DNA of 64,000 bases. Origin: Erodium maritimum (lineage: Eukaryota > Streptophyta > Magnoliopsida > Geraniales > Geraniaceae). The notes beneath the pieces were generated by a model. The model was given only the letters and a program-made list of their open reading frames with translations, ran no database searches and was not told where the DNA came from. The stretch covers positions 68,742,039 to 68,806,038 of the forward strand of contig OY997593.1 in the NCBI GenBank assembly GCA_963921825.1, written 5' to 3'. Each line of letters starts with the position of its first letter. Position 1 is the stretch's first letter. This document shows, piece after piece, positions 24,661-37,600 of the stretch. Both the position numbers and the translations under genes were made by a program.

Positions 24661-25122
24661 GAGTGGCAGTAAGGTGATGAATAGGCATGCACTTTCCGAA
24701 AACAACATTAATCAAACATCAAAACAATAGTACTATATTAAAACTATTGTCAACTCACCTGCTAACCAGACGATAGATAAAGCATGCTCGTATTTAAATG
24801 GATCCCACCTACACAATCAAGAGAATCTCACTTGTCTTCCTTGATTGATTATTGTAGTTAAATCTTAATAATTATTTAAAACCATGTAAGCTTGTAATTA
24901 TCCATAAAATAATGTTCGTTGTCGTCTCCTCATTTTGTTTTCTTATTTCTTTTTGCAAAGAGTGTCACTAGAGGCCACAAAAGCCAAAAGGTCAAACAAT
25001 ACATAAAACATATAGAATTTAAGGACAAGAAAATCATTTTAAAAACTAACATTTACAGGACTATAAATCTATAATTGATGGACCAGGTGAAATAAATAAT
25101 ATTGGAATATGAGGTATGAAGT
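24661..25122. other. AT-rich intergenic DNA, no gene seen
   Basis: I find no frame, RNA gene or bounded repeat in this stretch. Confidence 0.4.
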
Positions 25123-25138
25123 AGAAAATTTGCATATA

Positions 25139-25997
25139 TCCACCATTGAAGCCTCTACCTTTAATTACTCAAAAGCTCTCCACACAACCTCGTTGAGGTT
25201 ACTTTTCTAACCTTTCAAAGGTTCCATCGCCGCCGCTGCCGCTGCCGCTCCACCTCCAGCCGCCTCCATGGCAATCCCATGCCTCCACCATCGAAGCCCC
25301 GACTTCAAGGTTCTTCCACCGCCGCCGCCCCTGATCCTCGGACGTCTCGCAGCCACCGTGACCCTCCTGTCACTCTCCGGGATACGGGTTCCATGCGCCG
25401 TGCCACCTATCGCCGGCATGGGTCCGTTTCCCTGACGGATCTGGGATCTGGGAGGAAGGACGATAAGATGGGGTCTGCCTCCACGACACCCGAAGTCGGG
25501 ACCCTCGATCTCGAACAAACCGTTGCGGATCGAATCGATGCTCTCGCCTTCTGCACTACTTCGAAAGAGCAGGGTGAATCAGGACGAAGAATTGACGATA
25601 CCAGATCGCTCCAATGGCACGGGGCCTAGAAGACCTGGCATCACAGTTTTGGTAATCTGCTATTTCGGTCGTGTGCTAATTTCTTTTCCTGTTTTAGGTC
25701 GAATAAGTTATTGGTTATTCGCTGTGTTAGGTCGATTAAGCGTTTGGGACTGTGCTAGATCGAATAAGCTTAGGACTTTGGTTTATTATTTCCCTGTAAC
25801 GTATTTTGAAATGACGGTAGGGAGTTGTCTTGAGTTGTTGCCCACCAGTTCATGTGGGTTAAAATTATGGGTCCATGAGCGCCGGGCTAGCTACGGTCGG
25901 CCCGGACAAATATCTGGAACTCGAGGTGGTCACGCCTCTTTCTGTATGATTGCCTTTTAGTATTAATGAAATCTCCGGTTACCCGTTTCAAAAAAAA
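25139..25997 (+). mobile_element. Retroposon with perfect 16-bp target-site duplication
   Basis: AGAAAATTTGCATATA occurs at 25123-25138 and again at 25998-26013. Between the copies is an 859-bp unit ending in 'tattaatgaaatctcc...' and an A-run. The 5' half is GC-rich (Pro/Arg codons, gccgcc runs) and the 3' end resembles that of the LINE at 22168-24597. It carries no reverse transcriptase. It is either a LINE with a large internal deletion or a non-autonomous retroposon using LINE machinery. The perfect duplication suggests a fairly recent insertion. Confidence 0.85.
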
Positions 25998-26013
25998 AGA
26001 AAATTTGCATATA

Positions 26014-27511
26014 AATGTTCTGCAAAATCTAATTAATACCGTGAAACTTTTAGTCGTGAAATATGTTGAATATGTATTCTTTTGTGAAAACAATCCCGAC
26101 ATTAAAGATAGTATATTAGCAAAATTCCAATAAAGGTGATCTTGTTTGGATGACACCCGGTTTCGGCATATTCAACTGAAACAGAAATCATAAGCTAAGG
26201 GAGAAAATAATTGGACCAGAATGCTTCACCAAGGAGTGTTTGAAAAATCTGCTACGTCTGATTCACCTATTATTCCGTCCAATTCGATACTCATTCAATA
26301 TTCATCCGTATAAAATTGGATGAATTATTGACAAAAAAATTTATGAATCCGTCCCATGGAGGCGAATGGAGGATTTCGGGAAGGAGATTCAAAGTTCACC
26401 CACACACTTCTAATAAGCGCCTATTTTAAATCATGGTCAAACCCAAATCAACAAGATATCCTCATAAACCTTGCAGAAATGACCATTGCATTCACCCGAG
26501 TGGGTGACAATCCATTCTCATGGGCGGATCATCCGCCCATAAGCACCCTTGGATTCGCCTAAGCTAATAGCCTAAGGCCGAGCGAAGGCCCAACCTGATT
26601 CATGCGTCCGGACGCCATGTACTCAAGTTGTTGGGAAAAACAAATTCACCTATTTTATTAGTCCAGTTTGGGTTATTCGCCTATTCTCATTGTTCGATAA
26701 TTTTTATCAACCCACCTTTCACACTTTCCCTCTCACACGAAATATCTTTATTAAATCTTACTAGTCCATGCTGAACTATTTACATTGACAATGTTCTTAC
26801 AATTCCCGTTATACAAATCCAATTTTATAGACAATAAAAAATCACACTTGACGAATAAAATACTTGTTATACATGCCTGATATTAAGAACGTTTCTCGAT
26901 TGTGAAGTGACCGTTCTCAAATATTGGTAATTGCATGAGACGATGAGGCTAATACCCAAACCAGCTAAAAGGAGTGGATAATCCTTCACCAACCACTTCT
27001 TATAACATCTTATCGAGAATATCGATTGAAAATTAAGATAAACCCTAAAACCTAATAATGTCACCATTATTAACCATGGTAGTGGATATTGTACATAGAC
27101 ATAAAAGGGTAGTGAGTAATTTATTTACTTTTGTATGCAATATCACTCTTTGCCGAATAGGGCGTCGAGGGTAATTAAAGTGGATCTATAAAGGGTTCAA
27201 AATGGGTCATATATAGATCGAATATTGGCCATTCCTTTCATCAAAAGCAATGTTGTAGAGAGACGAAAGGCTCGGTGGATCGTGATTCATGGAATAGGAC
27301 TCGTTTTATTTGGAATGCTTGCAATTTTTGATAAGTAAGTTCAATATGGAACTAAAGAAAAAGCACATGCTTAGGTCGACATTTTTGTACTTTAAAAACT
27401 TGAGAGTTAACGAATTATACAATAAGAGAGTGAGATATAATGTAAATATACCCCTTAATGGCAAGAGATACAATTTTAGTTTTGATTATTATACCATTTC
27501 TTTTTGACAAG
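26014..27511. other. Intergenic, probably decayed repeats; no gene seen
   Basis: Short frames only. 'agggtagtgagtaatttattta' near 27107 resembles the inner motif of the MITE family at 7901-8100, so a remnant of that family may lie just upstream, but no two ends can be paired. Confidence 0.35.
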
Positions 27512-27910
27512 ATTTTTTTTGAGAATAAACGACGACTATTATTAAATGTTGACAATAATGATTCTGTGAAGTGGCTCCAGAATAAACCCTCCTTTGCCAC
27601 TCCCAAGCAGAGGATGAACAGACCGCCCTGACAAGCCAGTTAGCTGCTTTGTTCGTTGTCCGCTTAACAAATTCGAGTTACACATACTCGAGTTTAGATA
27701 ATAGGGAACTACAGTCAGTTACGACTATCCCTAGAGGAGAAGAAGATGTTATTCCCTTGTTCATCATATCCATTATGACCTTACAATCACTCTTGATGAT
27801 GGCTCTCTGGCGCGGACTCTGCACTATCCATTGAAGTGCGTCTCTGATAGTAAAAGCTTCAACCAATCCCGGGTTCTGTGGGCCATGGAACGATGCTGAA
27901 CTCGAGTTTG
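27512..27910 (-). pseudogene. 5'-truncated LINE: RNase H domain and 3' end
   Basis: The minus strand encodes 'EAFTIRDALQWIVQ', 'IIKSDCKVIMDMMN' and, after an in-frame stop, 'EFVKRTTNKAANWLVR'. These are the central acidic blocks and the C-terminal 'R..N..A..LAR' block of the RNase H domain at the end of plant L1 ORF2 proteins. The insertion ends with a T-run at 27512-27520 (A-tail on the minus strand). This is the only piece of a LINE ORF2 in the window. Confidence 0.8.
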
Positions 27911-28440
27911 TAACGTGAATTATTAAGATAAAAAGGAAGGCATAAGCTGTATATTACGTTATGTTAGATTTTAACTAGACATTGACAACATCTATTTTTT
28001 ATGTAACGATTTATAGTCAAATCCAACCAGAAAGAAGAATATACAAAATAAAAATGATAACTTTGATAATTGATTATTCCTGTGACCGTTTGGACATTTA
28101 CCATAACAACTTTGATTTTTTGTTATTGGTGCTCGTAAATTGAACAAATGAATAAAAAATCTTGATATTGATTTATTTACGTAATCTAGTAACATACAAC
28201 TGTAAAAGTCATTCCCACAATCATCTGTCATTTATTCACACAAAATAACGATTTTCGTTATACTATATTGGCGTCATCAGTTTTTTTTTGCAAAAACTAT
28301 TTACTACCTTTGTTTAGTTTTTATACAAACCAACGACCACAATGCGATTTAACAGAAACCTTTGCTTGAGAAATTTATTAGAAAGACCTCCTCCGATAAT
28401 CTTATTTGCTGGGTAACTCTTTTTTTCTTTTATTTATTTA
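27911..28440. other. AT-rich intergenic DNA, no gene seen
   Basis: I see no frame with recognisable content and no bounded element. Confidence 0.4.
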
Positions 28441-30240
28441 ACTTTAAATGAAAATATATGAAAATACGTTTTTACCCTCCACACTTTACTTTTTTTTCCG
28501 TCAATCTCTTCATCTTACTCCTTCTGTACGCTTCATTCAAACCAGAACTCTAACGTTCTTCTTCCTTCTTCTCTCTTCAAATCCGAGCAACCATCATCGT
28601 CGAAGTCCCTGTTTCTATCTTTCCATCGCAACGAGGGTTCATGTACGGGCATCACAACGAGCTTCCATCTCGAAATAGGTACAAACCCAATGATTTAGGG
28701 CTTGTTTGTTTTTTTGCAGAATCTGGGGTTTTGCTCGATTGTGGTGGTTTGGACTGGGGATGGATGGATATTCTGTCATTGGTGGTGAGGGTTATGCCAC
28801 AATCGACGGGTTTGGGCTGGAGATCGACGGGTTTGTTCTATTTTCAAAAGTGACTGGAACCCGTCGATCGACGGAAGAACATATGTTCAATTGTAAGGTC
28901 AGTATGAAGTGCAACTGCAGAATGTTGAATCAACTGGAAATAGATTTGAAGGATGACGGGACCACACTAAAAGCTATCAAAATGGTCCATTCAGTAAGTT
29001 GATGAATTTACCGAGCAAGTTTGATCACTCTAGCAACATAATGTGGTCCCTTCTGGTTATCAATGATTCCTATATCGTCAAACATGTGGTTTTGTCATTA
29101 AAAGGGACACCCATTATACTGTTAATAAAGGAATATGCACCGATCATCGTGTTGAACTGCTCAGCACTATATGGGGAAGATGAAAAATTGATGGAGCAAT
29201 TTAACTCAACAATTTTTTTTCTTTCATAAAGACATTTTCCAAAGAATCGTGGAGTGTGTGTTTTTCATGTATTAGAGAAGTTGAGGAACCTTATTCTTAA
29301 ACACAATCGATCGAAGAATCAGAGGAACGATCCAAATGAAGAGATGTACAAAATGGCTCACCCGTTCTTCGTCACTTCATCATTGATACCGAAAAAAGAA
29401 AAGAAAGTGATTGATGCAAAATGGATGGGTAAGTGGAAGACCTATAGATGTTCAAGAAATATCATTGGGGGTATGTCTCATTCCAACATCTGAGGACACA
29501 ACTTCATCGAGATTTGAAAAAGAAATTTGGGGACATGGGCATACTCATGGCTCATGGCTCCCCGAGCCCCATATAGGCTCATGGCTTCTGGCCCCATATA
29601 GACTCATGGCTCCTACCACGGTTGTTTTACAACCCACGCCTGATCAGACTCGTCCTTCAGTTCATCGGAGACGGTAGAGACAACCTCGTGTGGGACTACA
29701 ACCACGACATCGTCCTCATGGCCGTCTTCCAACGAGACCCCCCCTGAGGCGGTCCGAGATAACTTCTAGGTATCATTTCGTCGGAGTAACAAACAAGAGC
29801 GACTACCCGAACTAGATGTTTGAAATTGGAGGCACCGGTGGGAGACAAAGTGGTGGCCATGCCGCTGCCTACTTCTCACGGATCTGATGGTGTTGCATAT
29901 TGTGGCTATTGGGACGGTTGCAGGTCTCGAAGTCGGTTGCGACGTCGCCCGTGAGAGGCCCCATCGAGAGGCCACGAGAAGAGAAGACCTTGCGTGCGAT
30001 GATGGAACTTAGGGAGGCAGGGAGCCACGACGCGGTGGCGAAGCCGAGGGGGTTCCGAGGTTGACTTGAGCATTCTGTCGTTGGGAGGATTGCGGGGATG
30101 CGATGAGACCGAGTCCCCAATAACGCGACCGTGAGGACTGAGGAAAAGAAAGAGAAGCCGGAGTTGGCCATAAAAGTTTGGGGATGACGTCCGGTGAAAG
30201 AAGAAAAGAATCCTGAAGTTGGAGTCCCTTGAGATTTATA
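28441..30240. other. Unassigned block with several short frames
   Basis: The DNA at 28480-28690 is T/C-rich like a plant leader and is followed by short plus-strand frames to 29490, none with a known domain. From 29560 to 30180 the composition becomes GC-rich. The best minus frame there (30171 to 29869, 100 codons, starting MANSGFSFFSSVLTVALLG) has a hydrophobic start but no family I recognise. The whole may be a decayed transposon or a broken low-copy gene. Confidence 0.3.
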
Positions 30241-30653
30241 TCGGGCTATAATTATATATTTTTCCTGTTCAAATGTTAATTTGTGTGCACCTAAACTAAA
30301 AGAAAATAAAAGTGACTAGCTTAGTGCTAATAAGGAATTGCACTGAACTTTCTTTGCACGACTAAAGCTTGCTAGGCAACGTGGTTTCTGAGTCATTTTT
30401 TTGCTTAATTATTCATTATTTTCATTAAAAACCGATTCAATTTATTTAAAATTAATTAGTTAATTAAACGGGTGCATATTTTAAACAAATTTAAATCGAT
30501 AAGAAAGAAGGCAGACGAGTACAAATTCCCTCCCAAATGATTGGGCACGAGACGCAGCACAGTACAGCTCTGCCGCTGCTGATGCACCCAAAGTAACATC
30601 ACCCGCCAAAAAAGCGTGAGCCAGCCTCGCTGTCCGCCAATTTCTCTCTCTCC

Positions 30654-30662
30654 CTATAAATA
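30654..30662 (+). promoter_or_regulatory. TATA box of TPS1
   Basis: CTATAAATA lies in a C/T-rich context typical of plant core promoters, about 30 bp before the pyrimidine-rich start of the leader (~30690). It lies 4.0 kb upstream of the TPS1 start codon, which implies a long leader intron, as known for TPS1 genes of other plants. Confidence 0.65.
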
Positions 30663-31909
30663 CCCGTCTCCGTGCCTCTTCCTCTTCTCCATCTCCGTCA
30701 CTCCCCAGAAGAAAAAAAATATCTCAGGCTTCTCTCTTCCTTCAGAGCTCGGGATCGAGCTCGTACGGCTCGGCGTTACGGTTAGATTTCTCTGCTCTGC
30801 GTTTCTTCGCTCGAGAATAAGATTGCGATGTGATTTTTCTGATTTCGTCTCTGTGAGTGTGAATCTGCGGATTGATTGTTTTGGTTTCTGAATGTGTGAC
30901 TGATTTTTGTTTGGAATTGCGTTCGTGTCCGTGAATCTGCGGAGTGATTGTTTTGATTTTTTGAATGTGTGATTGATTTTGGCTGTGGAGTTACGCAGAT
31001 TCTGCTTGTATTTGCTCGTATGAGAATCATGCTGCGTAGCGATTGCTCTGGTTTTGACTGTGTGGTTGATTTTGATGCGGAGTTGCGTTTCTAGCAGAAT
31101 CTGGTTCTGTTTGTCTGTTTGTGTGTTAGCGAATTGGTTGATCGGATTGAATTTGTGTTCGAAGTTAATGTGTGATCTAGCATTCATAGCATGATATTTC
31201 AGTTTTTGCTCACAGTCACTGCATCTGTTGATTCTGCACTAAACTAAATGGATATAACTCGGTGGAGTGATTTGCTTCTTTTTTACTGAATCGAAAGTGT
31301 GTTTATGACAAACTTTCCCTCAGAGTTTTGGTTGAAGTTGTCTTAACATCAAACATTGCAGCATCTCCTTTGCAATCTAGGTAGGTTGATTAGAATCTGC
31401 TGTTCGGTCACAGATTGATTGTAATTCTGAATTTAACTTACATTGGTTGAGCGCAAGTCGTTTAGAGTTTACTGTTGAGCACTACAATCCGATATTTGAT
31501 TCACTGAATCTGATGATAGTGAGATTTAAGAAATTATTAGTAGAATTGGTCAACAAGCATAATGCCTCGTGTAATGAGGCATGTGTGCTAAGTGTTCGGG
31601 GTTGGCGATGGCTAATGCTCCTGGCACAGGGACTTCATTATTTAGGTACTTGTTGCTTTCATCATAAGGAGATGATGCCAACTATTTTGTCTTTGGCCTG
31701 ATTTCCGATTCATTTTTATCATCAAACATAATCATTGAGGTCAAATAAGATATTAGGATCTTGTCTCAGTCAGATACTCAGATACCACACACTAATATCC
31801 ACATCCAGAATCCATTTTAAAACACATGTACAATGATACCACACACTAATAGTAGCTGCATCCAAAAAGCAATTTGGAACACAAATTTGGTTTGCAATTA
31901 CATCATGAT

Positions 31910-32178
31910 GCTATGTTGATAGAGTTTCCAGTTTGCTCACTTGAGTTGACGTGGTGGTCAGAGAGCTCTCTCATCTCCTTGAGGTCAGAATGGTGCTGTG
32001 TTGATAGAGTTTCTAGTTTGCTCACTTGAGTTGGACGTGGTGGTCAGAGAGCTCTTTTATCTCCTCGAGGCCAGAGGTTCAAACCCCAGTTAATATATCT
32101 ATTTGAAATAAGTGTGAACAAAGTTAATTTAAGTTAGGATAGAGTAAAATTTCTCTACTTTCTTGCTGATAAAAAAAG
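31910..32178 (+). mobile_element. tRNA-derived SINE-like element with duplicated head
   Basis: An 84-bp unit beginning gctatgttgatagagttt (31910-31993) is followed by a second copy beginning gctgtgttgatagagttt (31994-32078), about 90 % alike. The second copy continues through ggttcaaacccc, a good Pol III box B, with a box A-like tggtggtcagag upstream. It then runs through a 'gttaggatagagtaaaatttctctact' tail to an A-run at about 32171-32178. The tail matches that of the SINE at 43661-43831. Confidence 0.6.
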
Positions 32179-32190
32179 AGCCTCTACTTA

Positions 32191-32420
32191 GAGCATCCAC
32201 AACGCTCCCGGAGGAGAGGTGTTGGCGGGATGATTTTGAGCTTTACCGCCAGCTCCAATAGTCACTACCCTACAATACTAAGTGGTAAATAGTTGATGGT
32301 AAGTGCCTTTTTCTTCACAATTTTGCTCACCGATAACGTTGAGAAGAGGTGGTGAGCTCACGTCGGTCCTCACCGCCAACGAGCTCCCCGCCAGCTCTCC
32401 GCCCAACGTTGTGGATGCTC
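32191..32420. mobile_element. PIF/Harbinger (Tourist-like) MITE, 230 bp
   Basis: The inverted ends GAGCATCCACAACG and CGTTGTGGATGCTC are flanked on both sides by TTA (32188-32190, 32421-32423), the Harbinger target duplication. The terminus is shared with the larger element at 56191-58601. It lies in the TPS1 leader intron. Confidence 0.9.
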
Positions 32421-33192
32421 TTAACCTGATTTTGATTTCTGAAGGAAAAGTTTATTGTGTTATGGTTGATAAAAAACTAGAATCATTTCATCTCATCAGG
32501 TGATCTTGCTGAGGAGTCCATGTCTTAGGACCCACATAGCTGTGGGTACCAAACCTTCCTTTCCTGCATGCGTGACAAATTTTATGGCTTACTGTTGATT
32601 AAGAATTTCAAGGATGGCGTGTAGACTTGAGGACTCTAGAATCTCACCACAGTACTAATAATACCAACAGCAACTCCACTTGCATAGAAAAAACCAGCCT
32701 GCTTGACAGTCTTCTGTCTACTTCTCTGCATCTATTGGCCAATTCTTTCATTTAGTCACATGCGGCATGCTTCTTTCAGATTCTTCCCTGTGCTTTGCTT
32801 CAAAGTTCTGACTTATTACTTCATCACAAAACCAAATCAAATACTTATTCTAAAACGAGTACGAAAAGTCAATCACATGTTCTGTTTCTGCACTCATTGC
32901 ATTGTTAAGGAAGCAAAGCTGTTGCCTTGTTGCCATTAGTTTCTGCAAACCCATTTGAGAGCAATGCTTTTCTTCAGGATTGCTTAGGTTTAACACTCCC
33001 ATAGATCCATCAAAATTGTCTCATTGCCATTTATTTGAAAATGACTCCATGTGGCTAAATAATCTTATTCAAGCATGGGTATCAAATTTTCATCTATTTC
33101 TTTCTAAAATCACTGATTTTGTGTGCAATTGATTGTAACCTGTCTCTCTAGATCTTATTGTTTATTTGTGTAAGTAATTAAGCATGAGTCCA

Positions 33193-33330
33193 CTATGCCT
33201 GGTATAGTTGGTTAAAGCAAATATTACTTGATGTTCATTGTTCAAGTTTTTGAGACCATCTATTCGAACTTTGAAGCAGGAGCAGAGCAAGGATAGAATA
33301 ACATCAAAATTAAGTAATGATTAGATAGAG
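33193..33330 (+). mobile_element. Possible degenerate tRNA-derived SINE
   Basis: ctggtatagttggttaaagc resembles a box A region, and tattcgaactt about 60 bp on resembles box B. No tail or target duplication is convincing, so this is a weak call. Confidence 0.25.
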
Positions 33331-34687
33331 AATCGCCCATAACAGTAAGAATTGAATGTAAATTATTTAATCTCCAAATAAATATATATTATGTCGTTAC
33401 CATCTATGAAAAGTCAAATACATTTTCTCGATATCGGGAGTGGATTAGGGGCTGCAAACTATGAACAATGGTTGGTACATGAACAGAACATTCCTAATAA
33501 TACGAGGGAGTCTTAGAGAGAAATAGAAATCGAAGTTTGAGCCTAATCATCTGTGTTAATTAGGATGTAAAATTTGTTTTCATTCAATGAAGATTTTGAA
33601 ATTAATATTACCCACAGAAAAAAAGATAACAAATTCATTGAAGAATAAACGAGGGACGATGTTGTAAAATTTTAATATTCTAGTCCCCACGCGGGACCAA
33701 AATGGATACGGAGCAAATTTCTATCCGTTTAAATCAGTTCTCACAACAATTTATTGCATCCGTCCATTTTTTTTTCCTCTCTTTCATATATGGGTTACAG
33801 TTAGCAGTAGCACGAGATGCAGATAATGATTCCGTATTGGCTGAAAGAACTAACCTTCCTCATACACGCATCTCCATCACTCAACATTTAAATTATTGGG
33901 TTATGCTTGAAAGCGATTTAAAAAAAATTCTTATTCAATGGGTATTTTTTTCTTTTCCCTTTTGCATAAATCTTTTGCTTACCTGTGCATGGCTGTGCGC
34001 TTTATGTACTCTATACAGCTTACACGAGGATTCTGTTGCCTCTTCATCTTCTCTCACCATGATGATATTCTTCTACCACTGGGAATCTGGAGTTTCCCTC
34101 TATTTCACTATTCTCGGTCCTTAACCCTTCACAAAAAGTTGACTTTTCTTCCATCAAAGAGGAAAGTCTGGAGACCTGCCTTATATAGACAATCTTGTTG
34201 ATTAACAACCGGGTTCTGCTGCTTGTGATTGTCTTTCTGGGGTGGGTTTTGATTCTTGTCCTGTTCTAGTGATTCTTAGCTGATTTACTATTTTGCCAGA
34301 TAATTGGTGATGACATTTCATGTTTTTAGGTTTATATGGACCTCATAGACTATGAATGCATTTTCATGTGATTGTGGCTTGTGGGTTTGCTGAAGTATTT
34401 GCTTTAAATATCTTGGACATTGTGGTAGACCCCAATTTCTTGACTTGTGCAAATTTGTGGATCCCATTATTTGTGATATCTCTTTCCCTAGTTTGCAATT
34501 TCTTCTGTAGATTCTTATCCATTTTCAATTTGATAATTCCTGTGGAAAATTATACTGTGGTAGATACATTAATTAATGCAATGGATATTGGGAAGCTTCA
34601 GAAGTTAATTTGCTTTTTATACAAAATGTAGGACTTAGACCTGGAGGACATACATTGGTGTTGCAGTGTGGGCTGTAGAGTAAGCAT

Positions 34688-37600
34688 ATGCCTGGGAACA
34701 AGTATAATGGTAATCCTACCCACATCCCAGGTCGTGTTGAACGGCTACTGAGAGATCGAGAGCTAAGGAAAAACAGCAGAGCTTCTCAGGCTAATGACTC
34801 CCCTGAACTGTATGAGCAAGACCTTCGCTCACGAGAACTTGATAACTTGGCCTATGTTGAACAATTTTTGGAAGGGGCTGAGGCTGCAAGGGGTGCTGAG
34901 GGATATGAAAGGCAAGAAGGAAGGCCTTTCAGGCAAAGACTGTTGGTTGTGGCTAATAGGCTTCCTGTCTCGGCAGTTAGGAAAGGTGAAGATGTCTGGT
35001 CCTTGGAAATGAGTGCTGGAGGTCTAGTAACCGCTCTACTCGGTAAGTCATAAATGGACGTGCTTTATACCTGAAGTTAGCTCATTCTGAATTCTTCATC
35101 CATAACATCATACCAACATTCATTTGTTTTCTCAATTTTAGTCATAAAATACGAGGCAAGTCATAACTTTGGGAGTTAATTCCAAGTTGCTACTGTGTAG
35201 TCTTTTATACCTAACTATCCCCAACTTTAAACTTTTACATCCAGCTACTAAACTTTCAAAAAATATAGCTCTTTTCTGCCAAAATATGTCCTTGACCCTA
35301 ACATCAAAAAAGACTTCATAACTACCATGTTTTTTGTTAAATGTAGAAAACGGTTGAGTAGATGGAAAGACTCCTTAAAAACATTGTCGTTATTGTTTGG
35401 CAAAAAGAGCTATCTGCAAAAAGACTTCCAAGTTAGTGCATTTTTATTTCATACACATTATGAAATTTCAATTATTTTCTCAAAGGTGTGAAGGAGTTTG
35501 AGGCTAGGTGGATTGGCTGGGCTGGTGTAAATGTCCCTGATGAAATCGGACAGAAGGCTCTTACCAAAGCTTTAGCAGAGAAGGTACAAAATTCTAAATC
35601 AGTAAAATAATTCTTGGGTTTTTATAAGACTGGTGGGCTTACACTTTTTGCTTTATATTGCAGAGGTGCATTCCTGTATTCCTAGATGAAGAGATTGTCC
35701 ATCAGTACTACAATGGCTATTGCAACAACATCCTATGGCCTCTTTTTCACTACCTTCCACTTCCACAAGAAGATCGCCTCGCTACTACAAGAAGTTTCCA
35801 ATCTCAGTTCGATGCATATAAGAAGGCAAATAAAATGTTTGCTGATGTTGTAAACCAACATTATGAAGAAGGTGATGTTGTGTGGTGCCATGATTACCAT
35901 CTGATGTTTCTCCCAAAATGCTTAAAAGAGTACAACCGTGAAATGAAAGTTGGTTGGTTTCTCCACACACCATTTCCTTCTTCTGAAATTCATAGAACAC
36001 TGCCATCTAGATCGGAACTCTTACGTTCGGTTCTTGCTGCTGATCTTGTTGGGTAACTTTTCTTGTATTATTCATATACTTGTATGATACATACACGATC
36101 ATATTGCTGCTGATCTTGTATGATTCTTTGGTTTGGTTTTCAGTTTTCACACCTACGACTACGCAAGGCATTTTGTCAGTGCTTGTACTCGCATTCTTGG
36201 ACTTGAGGGTACACCTGAAGGAGTTGAAGATCAAGGAAAGCTGACCCGAGTGGCTGCGGTATATTTACAGTCTAGAATAAGCTACATAATAAATGTGACT
36301 GGAAGTTAAAGTTGTACTGTTTTGTTTGTGTCCAGTTTCCTATTGGGATAGATTCTGACAGGTTCATAAGGGCACTAGAGGTGCCTGAAGTTCAGAATCA
36401 CATCAAAGAGCTAAAAGAAAGATTTGCTGGACGAAAGGTGGATTTTTTCATGGTTTATTGCACTGGATTTTTCTTTTACTATTTCTTAATGTTTGGTGCT
36501 TTTTTCTCTTATGTTTTTATCTTTCAGTATCACAAAGCTTTATGTTAACTTCTGCATTTTATAATGTGAAGGGAAAATCTCACTCAGCTCCCCTTGAGTG
36601 TGCACCATTCTAAACTAACTACTCCCAAGTTTAAAAAGTTTTTGACAACCCACTTAAGTTTTTTTAGTCTCAATTTACCCCAAATCCGCCAACTGTTGGA
36701 TGTGAAATGACAAAAATGCCCTCACAAAAAGAAACTAAAAAGAAGGGTATTTTGTCATTTGAACCCAAAAGTTGGCTGATTTGGGGTAAATTGAGAGTAT
36801 AAATATTTTGGGGGTTTGTCAAAAACTTTTTAAACTTATGAGTAGTTGATTGAGAAAGGTGCATACATAAGGGTATAATGTGAAGGGAAAGTCTCACTCA
36901 GCTCCCCTTGAGTGTGCACCATTCTAAACTAACTACTCCCAAATTTAAAAAGTTTTTGACAACCCACTTAAGTTTTTTTAGTCTCAATTTACCCCAAATC
37001 CGCCAACTGTTGGATGTGAAATGACAAAAATGCCCTCACAAAAAAAACTAAAAAGAAGGGTATTTTGTCATTTGAAACCAAAAGTTGGCGGATTTGGGGT
37101 AAATTGAGAGTATAAATATTTTGGGGGGGTTGTCAAAAACTTTTTAAACTTATGAGTAGTTGATTGAGAAAGGTGCATACATAAGGGTAGTTGAGTGAGA
37201 TTATCCCTAATGTGAATGTGTCTCTCTTATACCTACCTTTTTTCTCTAGTGTTCTTTAAAAAAGTGAATTATAGGCCTAGTTGTTACGTTGCAGGTAATG
37301 TTAGGTGTTGATCGGCTTGATATGATAAAAGGAATTCCTCAAAAGATATTGGCATTTGAAAAGTTCCTTGAGGAAAATACTAAGTGGCGTGACAAAGTTG
37401 TGCTGCTTCAGATTGCTGTGCCTACTAGAACAGATGTTCCAGAATGTATGCACCCTTCTTAGCATGCCTTTATCTTTCTCCTTTATAACTTTATAGTGTA
37501 GTGCTGATCAGGGCCGGCTCGTCCACTTGGCGAGATAGGCAGCCGCCTAAGGCCTCCGTCTAAATTAAGGCCCCAAATTTTCACAGTTTGACCTATTTAC

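Larger units (their letters stand above)
30690..34687 (+). other. TPS1 5' leader: first exon and long leader intron
   Basis: The first leader exon probably runs from about 30690 to about 30780 (a donor-like 'acg|gttag' lies there). The following ~3.8 kb is T-rich and intron-like. Acceptors are available at 34630 (atgtag), 34666 (ttgcag) and 34678 (ctgtag), all shortly before the ATG at 34688; I cannot choose between them. The intron carries a duplicated SINE-like unit (31910-32180) and a Harbinger MITE (32191-32420). Confidence 0.55.

Noticed and set aside
30654-31187. 177-codon minus-strand open frame
   Set aside because: It lies opposite the TPS1 promoter, first leader exon and intron, is rich in Lys/Asn/Arg/Gln from antisense T-rich intron, and has no domain.
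33197-33300. tRNA gene
   Set aside because: Box A- and box B-like words are present, but the sequence does not fold into a cloverleaf and has no proper acceptor stem. At most it is a SINE remnant.
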